A stretch of 7,166 bases of DNA from Desulfobacterales bacterium (GTDB taxonomy: Bacteria > Desulfobacterota > Desulfobacteria > Desulfobacterales > ETH-SRB1): positions 1 to 7,166 of the forward strand of contig DAOVDN010000052.1 of NCBI GenBank assembly GCA_030669465.1. The letters are read 5' to 3'. Numbering within the stretch: the stretch's first letter is position 1; every line of letters begins with the position of its first letter. Positions 1 through 5,548 of the stretch are shown here, in pieces. A model generated the notes under the pieces. That model had not been told where the DNA came from. It worked only from the letters and a program-made list of their open reading frames with translations, and did no database searches. The position numbers and the translations under genes are program-made.

Positions 1-335
1 TTGTCGAGACCGGACTGCCCTCGGATGAAAAAGAGTATCGACATACGTTTTTTTCGTGCGCGAAGGTACTCCCGATGAACGGCAGAGAGTCCATCATCTC
101 CCACATCGCCATACTCAAAACCCAAAACCCCCAGGTAAACATCACAGGCATCCAAATCATCGAGGTACGCGGCCTCTGCCGGTTCCGTACATGCAGGCTG
201 ATTCTCAAATAAAACGGCTTCCACATGTTTGGAGAGAAAGGGATCGGCATGCACCAACTCGGTGATAGCGGTCCGTTCATTCGATAGCTCCACCTGAGTT
301 GAACTGACGAATACCTTAAGCATTCCGGTGCTCAT
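1..335 (-). CDS. DUF4062 domain protein, N-terminal 111 codons (runs off the left edge)
   Basis: Translation of the complement gives an open frame of 111 codons with no stop before the window edge. The N-terminus MLKVFVSSTQVEL, the middle stretch HVEAVLFENQPA, then YLDDLDACDVYLGVLGFEYG, SAVHREYLRARK and ILFFIRG match the DUF4062 pattern: a beta strand with V-F-V-S-S-T, an acidic D-x-Y-L-G-x-L-G-x-x-Y-G motif and a following helix. DUF4062 is a predicted alpha/beta domain of unknown reaction, often fused to a DNA-binding or ATPase domain that would lie off the edge. The ATG at 335 overlaps the helicase stop as ATGA and has GGAGG 7 nt upstream (347-343). An ATG four codons in (323) also fits the family start, but the first has the better ribosome site. 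The overlap implies translational coupling to the helicase. The domain call is firm; the function is unknown. Confidence 0.85.
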   Translation of the reverse strand, partial: MSTGMLKVFVSSTQVELSNERTAITELVHADPFLSKHVEAVLFENQPACTEPAEAAYLDDLDACDVYLGVLGFEYGDVGDDGLSAVHREYLRARKKRMSILFFIRGQSGLD

Positions 336-3300
336 GCCAAATCCTCCGCCCGTAAGATATCTTGCGCACCGAGATGGTAATGTTCGATTTTTACCACCGG
401 TTTCCATCCCATGCGTGCTGGGTTCTGGATGACGTGCAGTTCGGGTTCAATGGCGCAGTTGAATACTACGTATAGCCAGAAGTCCTTTTTAAGCCGTTCC
501 GCCGTCTTATACTCATTGGTGGTGAGGGCCATCTCGCCTACGTGAGAACGGCCTTTCACCTCGATGAACCGAATCTCAATGGCTGTTTCCGGATCTTCCG
601 GATGAGGCTGCCGAGAGATCAGGTCGAACCCGCGGTTCTCATCTTCCACGCTTTGGACCTTCCAGCCCCGGGCCTCTTCGTGTCTGATAACGGTATCAAC
701 GGCAATCCTTTCGATTTCCGGATCACTAACCATTGTTTTGATTTCAGGGGTCTCCCGTTCCGGGTGCGGCAGTACCCAGGCGCTTCCTATGTGTTGTATA
801 TTGCTGACGGTGCATTGTTGTTCTTTCAGCAGATCGGCTTTGCGCTGTTCAAGCCGGTTGTTCAGTTCGTCCAGCCTGTCTTCAAGTATCTTTATACGGC
901 CATCCAGACCCGGCTCACGGGAACCTGATTCTTTCTGTGTCTGCAACTCGGCGAATTGAAGCTGAATCCTGTCAATAATTGTGTTCAGGCTGATCTCTAT
1001 ATGATCCAAGATGGTCTTTACATCTTTTTCCCGCTGCTTTTGCTCATTCTCCAGCATTGGGACAAGTGCCTCTTTATAAAGCGTAGTTTCAACCTGTTCT
1101 CGACCGGGCATATCTGAATCTTCCGGGGCGGCAATTCCTTTCGGCGCGATTGAAAGATCAAGAAAGATGGTCGGCTGGCGAATGGTGATGGAACTATCCA
1201 GTGTTGTCTGTGTTACAAAAAGACGCTTATGCAGAATGTTCCCTCGGCCGTCCCGAATTTCCCCAGAGAAAACCATAAGCCTGGCTGGATCTTTCCGATT
1301 CAAATCATAAAAGACTGAACCCCGTTGCAGATCCTCCTGCACCTTGTCATGAACCATTGACCTGACGCTTTCAAAAAGCGGGTGACCGGGCGTGACCCAT
1401 TCTAAAGTTGGATCTTTTACGAGCAGCTTTTTGTCAAACACAATCTGTTTATATTCACGGCCCAGCCTGCCAAAGCGCTGTTCTAACTGAATGCCGTATG
1501 GAAGCAGTATTCGGGGCAGCCGGCCCACACGATAAACATGCTCTTGATTTTTTATTTCTCTTGGCGAAATCCCTGCTAATGGGGCGGCGTCTAAGAAAAA
1601 CCCTTCGACTACTTCGGGAACCAACCGGCGTTCTTTGGCCTCTTCTGATTTACCTACAATGACCGACAGATTTAACTCGCGTTTAGCAAGTCCTTCCAGA
1701 GCGGATTCAGTAATCCGCTTTAATCGTTCGGTATCCACCTGCTCAACGATTCTGTCCTTGATTACGTCTTCAGTAAGGTTGCGGGCATACATCTCGCGCA
1801 GCATACGTTCCAGTTGATTGGCCGGAAAAATATCACCCAGCACGTTGAAGACCTTTCCTGTCCTATTGGGGTCGAGATCTTCTTCAATCTTGCTTATACG
1901 GTCAAAAAGCTTTTCTAATACACGGCCCTCGCGGGTGTTGGTGGAAACAAAGTTTGTGATCAGACAATCCTTCTCCTGCCCGTACCTGTGAATACGGCCC
2001 ATGCGCTGTTCAAGCCTGTTCGGATTCCAGGGAATGTCGTAATTAATCATGTACCAGCAGAATTGCAGGTTGATGCCCTCTCCTGCGGCCTCGGTGGCAA
2101 CCAGAACCTGGCAGTCTTCTTTAAATTCACGCTCAGCAAAAATGCGTGTTCCAGGGGTATCCCTATCCCCGATCTTCATGCTGCCGTGAATCTGCGTGAT
2201 ATTTAAGCCCCATTCCCGCAGTTTACCTAAAGGTCGTCCATCACGCCCATCGCCTGCAAGATAATCCAGGGTATCTTTATGTTCAGTAAAAAGGAGGAGT
2301 TTCATTTTTGGGTCTTCAAAAATACCGTTTTCAGTAATAACCTCCTTTAGTTTGGCCAGCTTTGTTTCAACCTCCCGGGACTCCAAAGGCATTGCAATTT
2401 CAACAAGTTTTCCCAGTTCGACTATTTCTTCCCTCAGGGCATCAGGGTCGATGGAAGCCACTACATTTTCAAGGTCTGCAAGAATTTCCTCCTTCATTTC
2501 ATCCGGCAGATCGTCAAAATCATCCGGCACTTTTTTCTTGATCTGCTCTTCACGATATGCCTCAGGATCTTCGAGAATCTTCTCTCTCCTGGCCTTCATG
2601 CGCTCAAGTGTGCGCCTTACCGCATAAATGCTGGAGGCAAACCGGCGTTGCAGCATGGCCATGGTGAATCCCAAAGCACGGCCTCGCGCAGTATTATCCT
2701 GCGCAGCTTTTATTGACTGATCTTCAACATATTGAGTCAATCTGTCATAAAAATCGAGTTCATCGTTATCAATCTGAAAACTCGCTGTATGCACATTGCG
2801 TCGTGTAAAAAGACTCTTTACTGCTCCAGTAACCGGATCAGGAAACGTTACAAGCGCTTCTTTGACACGGCGCAGATAAAAGGGGGCCTCCCTCACCTCC
2901 ATCGCTTTTTCCAGACTCTTTACGTCCCCATAAACGTCTCTGTCCAAGAGTTTCAGAAACAGACTGAAATTTTTTGGATCCCCTTTATGCGGGGTAGCCG
3001 TCATCAAAAGATAGTGATCCGTCATATCAGATAACGATTCGCCAAGTTGATACGCCAGTGTCTTTTTTTCTTCGCTGTAAGCGCTCATTTTATGCGCTTC
3101 ATCAACAATAATCAGGTCCCAATTGCTTCGCATCAGGCTTTCCCTGGCGTCTTCGATTCTGGAAATCCATGATACTGAAGTAATAACCTGATTGATATCC
3201 TGCCATGGATTAGCGCCATAAGTAGCTCTGAGCACATCACTTCGGATAATCTGGAAATTTTCTCTGAACTTATCTTTAAGTTCCCTCTGCCACTGAAATG

Positions 3301-3781
3301 AAAGATTTGCAGGGGTTACGATCAGGATACGCTGAACCAGTCCGCGCACTTTCAATTCCTTGATAAGCAGACCAGCCATGATGGTTTTACCGGCGCCTGG
3401 ATCATCGGCAAGGAGGAATCGTATGCGGGGGAGTTTTAAGAAATAGTCATAAACAGCTTCTAATTGGTGAGGCAGTGGATCAACTCTTGCTATAGAAAGG
3501 CTAAAATAGGGATCATATTCATAGGCCAGACCAAGGCGCATAGCCTCAATCCCAAGACGAAACTTTGCTGGATCACCATCAAACGGTTCTGTTTCGGGAG
3601 ACACTTCCAATTCTGCGATTTGGTTTTCATTAAGAATCGGCTGATGAACCTTTCCCGTTTCCATCCCTTCGCCGACCAGCTTAATAGAATCACCCATTGG
3701 ACTGGTGGTGATGACCTTTACACGTTCCGGAAAAATTGGGCCTTGAACAATTACATTTGCTTTAATATCTGATAGTTGCAT
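332..3781 (-). CDS. SNF2/DEAH-family helicase with C-terminal DUF3883 nuclease-like domain (defence-island type)
   Basis: A 1149-residue predicted DNA translocase. Seen in order: an N-terminal domain to about residue 95; motif I DDPGAGKT (126-133); motif II DEAH (227-230); motif III TATPH (261-265); a charged helical insert (about 390-480); motif IV LLFTEHKDTLDYL (about 496-508); motifs V-VI from VATEAAGEGINLQF to RMGRIHRYGQ (560-602); a long family-specific region; a predicted coiled coil (about 905-990); and a C-terminal DUF3883 domain (about 1020-1125) with GFDLISR and RFIEVKGR. The last two supply D1053, E1074 and K1076 of a PD-(D/E)xK-like site, so the protein may both translocate on and cut DNA; cleavage is inferred. 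All helicase motifs are intact. I start it at ATG 3781, with AGGTG 4 nt upstream and the family-like MQLSDIKANVIVQGP; an upstream in-frame TTG at 3805 would add eight residues unlike the family. Such helicases are known beside DUF1156 methyltransferase and DUF499 ATPase genes and relate broadly to DISARM-type helicases. It overlaps the DUF4062 gene by 4 bp. Confidence 0.93.
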   Translation of the reverse strand: MQLSDIKANVIVQGPIFPERVKVITTSPMGDSIKLVGEGMETGKVHQPILNENQIAELEVSPETEPFDGDPAKFRLGIEAMRLGLAYEYDPYFSLSIARVDPLPHQLEAVYDYFLKLPRIRFLLADDPGAGKTIMAGLLIKELKVRGLVQRILIVTPANLSFQWQRELKDKFRENFQIIRSDVLRATYGANPWQDINQVITSVSWISRIEDARESLMRSNWDLIIVDEAHKMSAYSEEKKTLAYQLGESLSDMTDHYLLMTATPHKGDPKNFSLFLKLLDRDVYGDVKSLEKAMEVREAPFYLRRVKEALVTFPDPVTGAVKSLFTRRNVHTASFQIDNDELDFYDRLTQYVEDQSIKAAQDNTARGRALGFTMAMLQRRFASSIYAVRRTLERMKARREKILEDPEAYREEQIKKKVPDDFDDLPDEMKEEILADLENVVASIDPDALREEIVELGKLVEIAMPLESREVETKLAKLKEVITENGIFEDPKMKLLLFTEHKDTLDYLAGDGRDGRPLGKLREWGLNITQIHGSMKIGDRDTPGTRIFAEREFKEDCQVLVATEAAGEGINLQFCWYMINYDIPWNPNRLEQRMGRIHRYGQEKDCLITNFVSTNTREGRVLEKLFDRISKIEEDLDPNRTGKVFNVLGDIFPANQLERMLREMYARNLTEDVIKDRIVEQVDTERLKRITESALEGLAKRELNLSVIVGKSEEAKERRLVPEVVEGFFLDAAPLAGISPREIKNQEHVYRVGRLPRILLPYGIQLEQRFGRLGREYKQIVFDKKLLVKDPTLEWVTPGHPLFESVRSMVHDKVQEDLQRGSVFYDLNRKDPARLMVFSGEIRDGRGNILHKRLFVTQTTLDSSITIRQPTIFLDLSIAPKGIAAPEDSDMPGREQVETTLYKEALVPMLENEQKQREKDVKTILDHIEISLNTIIDRIQLQFAELQTQKESGSREPGLDGRIKILEDRLDELNNRLEQRKADLLKEQQCTVSNIQHIGSAWVLPHPERETPEIKTMVSDPEIERIAVDTVIRHEEARGWKVQSVEDENRGFDLISRQPHPEDPETAIEIRFIEVKGRSHVGEMALTTNEYKTAERLKKDFWLYVVFNCAIEPELHVIQNPARMGWKPVVKIEHYHLGAQDILRAEDLA

Positions 3782-3801
3782 GTTGCACCTGTTTCTAATT
3801 C

Positions 3802-3882
3802 TCAAATCAGCGTGTTGGGATGCCGGTAGATTTCAGTCCGTGGGGAATTAGAGGTCTTTTTTTGCGCGCCATTTCTTGTCAT
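3802..3882 (-). CDS. Candidate micro-ORF 2 (26 codons) in the helicase leader
   Basis: ATG at 3882, TGA at 3804-3802. The peptide begins MTRNGAQKKTSNSPRTE and ends IYRHPNTLI; it is basic and resembles no family I can name. AGAGGG (3894-3889) lies 6 nt before the ATG. The ATG overlaps the stop of micro-ORF 1 as ATGA, and the stop lies 20 nt before the helicase ATG. A run of seven A residues (complement of 3857-3863) could allow frameshifting. A second frame inside it, 3872-3807 (21 codons, MARKKRPLIPHG...), is also open but lacks as good a ribosome site. It could be a regulatory leader peptide, a small partner protein, the worn start of a lost gene, or chance. Confidence 0.35.
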   Translation of the reverse strand: MTRNGAQKKTSNSPRTEIYRHPNTLI

Positions 3883-3941
3883 TCAATTCCCTCTTCGGAA
3901 ATCGGCTCTTGCCGTGGTATCAGAAATGCGGAATAACCCAT
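3879..3941 (-). CDS. Candidate micro-ORF 1 (20 codons) in the helicase leader
   Basis: ATG at 3941, TGA at 3881-3879, encoding MGYSAFLIPRQEPISEEGIE. AGAGGG (3953-3948) sits 6 nt upstream, the same sequence and spacing as for micro-ORF 2. The stop codon overlaps the next ATG. The start is about 60 nt downstream of the predicted transcription start. A short hairpin, CGGC-N4-GCCG at 3903-3914, lies inside it. I recognise no family. The duplicated ribosome site and ATGA overlap are what make it worth listing; composition alone would not support so short a frame. Confidence 0.35.
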   Translation of the reverse strand: MGYSAFLIPRQEPISEEGIE

Positions 3942-4008
3942 TAAAAACCCTCTTGTTAAAAATAAAAATTGATTTTTTGGACAGGATTGTCTGGATTATA
4001 ATTATAAT

Positions 4009-4038
4009 ATTAAAGCATAGATAGCGACTTTATGTCAA
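4009..4038 (-). promoter_or_regulatory. Sigma-70-type promoter of the helicase operon
   Basis: On the complement, TTGACA (4038-4033) is followed after 18 bp by TTTAAT (4014-4009), preceded by TGC as an extended -10. The start should fall near 4002, giving a leader of about 220 nt. A short inverted repeat GACA-N4-TGTC (3980-3991) lies just downstream of the predicted start and could be an operator; that is weak. An AT-rich run TTATAATTATAAT lies between the -10 and this repeat. No other gene lies between this promoter and the helicase except the two micro-ORFs. Confidence 0.65.
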
Positions 4039-4090
4039 TTTGTTCTGTATTTTAGGAAAAACAAAAGGGGGGCGTTTCTTCGACCGGAAT

Positions 4091-4137
4091 CTATGGGACA
4101 TCCTCAGCTTATAAGTTTATATCGTCAAGAAGTAAAC
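4091..4137 (+). repeat. Degenerate about 48-bp repeat, copy A
   Basis: Begins CTATGGGACATCCTCAG and continues with a TTATAAG core followed by TATCGTCAAGAAG. It aligns with copies B (5501) and C (6929) along its whole length with one indel; the 34 bp from TCAG onwards differ from B at about six positions. It forms the left end of the MITE-like insertion and contains the present TAA stop of the KilA-N frame (4119-4117). Confidence 0.75.
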
Positions 4138-4256
4138 CCCGTTAGAAAGGGAAGGGTATAAAGCCCCGTCTTTTCTATAAGGAATTAAATCTTTATTTAT
4201 TCCATCCCTGCCATAAATGGAGAGGCTTTCTAGGAGGCTGTCCGAGAATGCCCTAT
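4091..4256. mobile_element. MITE-like insertion (about 158 bp) disrupting the KilA-N gene, flanked by CTAT
   Basis: CTAT occurs at 4091-4094 and again at 4253-4256. Between them, 4095-4252 begins GGGACATCCTCAG and, read from the other end, begins GGCATTCTCGGACAGCC. These are imperfect terminal inverted repeats (GG, CAT, CTC and G shared with a two-base gap). The right end, GGAGGCTGTCCGAGAATGCC on the plus strand, has the look of an insertion-sequence terminus. KilA-N family similarity stops at residue 186, one base from the right CTAT. No transposase is inside, hence MITE-like. Sequence left of the element does not resume the KilA-N frame, so downstream DNA was also lost or the CTAT pair is coincidence. 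Confidence 0.5.
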
Positions 4257-4812
4257 AAACAAATTTTCGTTTACTTGCAGATATGTTTTCAGGAATCAGG
4301 TTTTCTTTTATAGCATCGGTATGGATCAGGTAGTTTACTTTTGCCAGCGTTCGTGAAACATTCCATTCAAGCTTTTCATGCTCTCTCTCTTCCTGTTTTA
4401 ACCGCTGGAACTCCTTTAAAAGGTACAACTTGAATTCCGCACTTATCCATGACGCGAATTCAAAGGCAATATCCTGGTGGGCAAATGTCCCGCCATATCT
4501 GCCGGATTTTGAAATAATACCAATGGCGCCTGTTGCATCTATCCATTTCTGAGGCGATAAAACAAATGCGTTGCTCCCGGCTTCGTTTTTAAACAGGTCG
4601 AATTCGACCTGTTTAAAATTCGGGTTATGAATTTGTTCCCAAATTCCGATAAATTCAATTGTACTTCGAGTTCTGATCCAATTCTTTATTATATCTCTGG
4701 GAGCTTCTGGATTTTTATGTTTTGCGATATCAGTAAGAGAAATATAATTTTTCTTTTTTTGTGAAAAAATAACAATTTCCGTTCCTTTAACATTGATTTT
4801 TTGTTTAGCCAT
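4117..4812 (-). CDS. KilA-N domain protein, C-terminus replaced by insertion-derived sequence
   Basis: A 231-residue product. Residues 1-186 follow the stand-alone KilA-N family: YISLTDIAKHKN (23-34), NWIRTRSTIEFIGIWEQ (44-60), NPNFK with NEAGSNAF (63-83), LSPQKWIDATGAIG (85-98), SGRYGGTFAHQDIAFEFASW (103-122), the helix FQRLKQEERE, then WNVSRTLAKVNYLIHTDAI and KRKFVY (181-186). KilA-N is a DNA-binding domain first defined in phage KilA and also common as lone chromosomal genes. Family members normally continue ASEADLLNVALFG and end near 265-275 residues. Here similarity stops at residue 186, and the last 45 residues come from the inserted element, which also provides the stop. The start at ATG 4812 has GGAAGG 7 nt upstream; an earlier in-frame GTG (4827) would bury that site. 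Probably impaired or dead. No phage genes accompany it. Confidence 0.85.
   Translation of the reverse strand: MAKQKINVKGTEIVIFSQKKKNYISLTDIAKHKNPEAPRDIIKNWIRTRSTIEFIGIWEQIHNPNFKQVEFDLFKNEAGSNAFVLSPQKWIDATGAIGIISKSGRYGGTFAHQDIAFEFASWISAEFKLYLLKEFQRLKQEEREHEKLEWNVSRTLAKVNYLIHTDAIKENLIPENISASKRKFVYRAFSDSLLESLSIYGRDGINKDLIPYRKDGALYPSLSNGVYFLTI
4587..4618. repeat. 32-bp perfect palindrome inside the KilA-N gene
   Basis: Each arm reads TTTTAAACAGGTCGAA, meeting at a central GAATTC. All 16 base pairs match, with no spacer. It encodes roughly NFKQVEFDLFKN on the complement, a stretch the family conserves loosely, so part of the symmetry comes from a repeated FK motif. Confidence 0.9.
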
Positions 4813-4913
4813 GAGTTTACCTTCCACCTATACTATAAAAACTTTGCTCTCATTTCCATGTTTGGGAATCTCAGGAAGTTAACTATTGGTTTTCCTTTGC
4901 GATTTTTTTATCG
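4813..4913. other. Upstream region of the KilA-N gene with a small inverted repeat
   Basis: Holds the KilA-N ribosome site (GGAAGG on the complement, within 4820-4825) and an AT-rich TATAGTATAGG that could serve as a -10, with no convincing -35. An inverted repeat GCGAT-N6-ATCGC spans 4899-4914 with a T-run loop; it overlaps the end of the nuclease tail fragment. Nothing else is supported. Confidence 0.3.
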
Positions 4914-5087
4914 CTAATAGCTGTAGAGTTTAGTATTTGTCTGATTTGTCGAGGATTTATTTTGTTTTGCCTCCAGACGTTTCCGTGCCAATTCAACTGC
5001 TTTGTGAAGTTTCTGCTCCAACAGTTTACGTTTTGGCAGTTTGGTCATGTATTCGGCCAGGTAAATCCCGAAAGTTAAATATTTCTT
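4914..5087 (-). pseudogene. C-terminal fragment of a probable nuclease-like gene
   Basis: An open stretch without a start codon of its own, read between stops at 5090-5088 and 4916-4914. Its core is GIYLAEYMTKLPKRKLLEQK followed by LHKAVELARKRLEAKQ, then a polar tail ending KLYSY. The pattern Y-hydrophobic-x3-LP-x3-hL-x2-KLH resembles C-terminal tails of YhcG/DUF1016-type nucleases, from memory and not certain. It follows directly after the DUF1016 remnant's stop but in a different frame, so it may be the tail of a second, related gene that was otherwise deleted. Confidence 0.4.
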
Positions 5088-5430
5088 TTAGAAATCTCGT
5101 CTTCAATAAATTTTTGAAGCTCTTCTTTAGCCGGTAGAGCAACCTGATATTTTGAGATAAAAAGATTGTTATCAATTCCGACGGGGAAACTCCAATTATT
5201 TCCTGATGTTCAGTCCGTTGGAATTGGGCAGACAGTGTCTGCCCAATTTGCGGGTATGTAGAATAAAACTGCCGAAAGAGTTTCAGGTTCCTATGTGAAA
5301 AGCCTTTAATATTTTTGGTTTCTTTAGCTATTTTTTCAAGGAGTTTTTCTCCATATTTTGCACGGTCTTCCCCCTTCTGTTCAAACTCAACAATGTAAAA
5401 TCCGATAAGCCAGTTTCTGGCAATGAGGAA
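5075..5430 (-). pseudogene. YhcG/DUF1016-family nuclease, internally deleted remnant
   Basis: Two pieces of one family are joined out of frame. The upstream piece (5427-5179) reads LIARNWLIGFYIVEFEQKGE, DRAKYGEKLLEKIAKE, GFSHRNLKLFRQFYSTYPQ, then IGQTLSAQF and VSPSELI, matching the DUF1016 N-terminal domain. The downstream piece (5179-5075) reads GIDNNLFISKYQVALPAKEE and LQKFIEDEISKRNI then TAA, matching the normal C-terminus. Relatives are usually around 330-360 residues, so about 200 or more residues are missing, including the whole PD-(D/E)xK core. The frame changes at 5179-5181, over GGAATTGATA, which serves as sequence for both pieces. The start of the gene is also gone: family similarity ends near 5430, close to an inverted copy of a repeat head. 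Full-length YhcG proteins are DNA nucleases; this remnant cannot be one. Confidence 0.85.
5222..5248. repeat. 27-bp perfect palindrome in the DUF1016 remnant
   Basis: Arms AATTGGGCAGACA and its exact complement flank a single central G. It lies in codons for QIGQTLSAQF, a segment loosely conserved in the family, so coding constraint may explain part of it. Confidence 0.9.
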
Positions 5431-5500
5431 ATTAGGGGATGTCCATTGGATTATTGGTTACTTTTACCTCCAGCAGATTTAACCCCTGCTCCTTGCATAT

Positions 5501-5548
5501 TTATTGGACATTCGTCAGTTTATAAGTTTGTATCATCAAAAAGGGAAC
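5501..5548 (+). repeat. Degenerate about 48-bp repeat, copy B
   Basis: Begins TTATTGGACATTCGTCAG and continues TTTATAAGTTTGTATCATCA. It is closest to copy C (about four differences over the 34 bp from TCAG). It overlaps the last codons and the TGA stop (5538-5536) of the ATPase gene. The 70 bp to its left (5431-5500) hold no gene. An inverted partial copy of the repeat head, GGATGTCCATTGGATT, lies at about 5435-5450. Confidence 0.75.

Noticed and set aside
56..265. Open reading frame of 69 codons on the plus strand
   Set aside because: It lies opposite the DUF4062 domain, and its translation is rich in P, H and R as expected of an antisense shadow.
542..928. Open reading frame of 128 codons on the plus strand, and several shorter plus-strand frames between 542 and 3772
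   Set aside because: They lie antisense to the well-conserved helicase, match no family I recognise and have no supporting start sites.
3782..3805. Helicase start at TTG 3805
   Set aside because: It adds eight residues unlike the family and ignores the ATG at 3781, which has a ribosome site and a typical N-terminus.
4117..4812. Prophage remnant, because KilA-N is a phage domain
   Set aside because: No phage structural, replication or integrase gene is present, and lone KilA-N genes are common in chromosomes.
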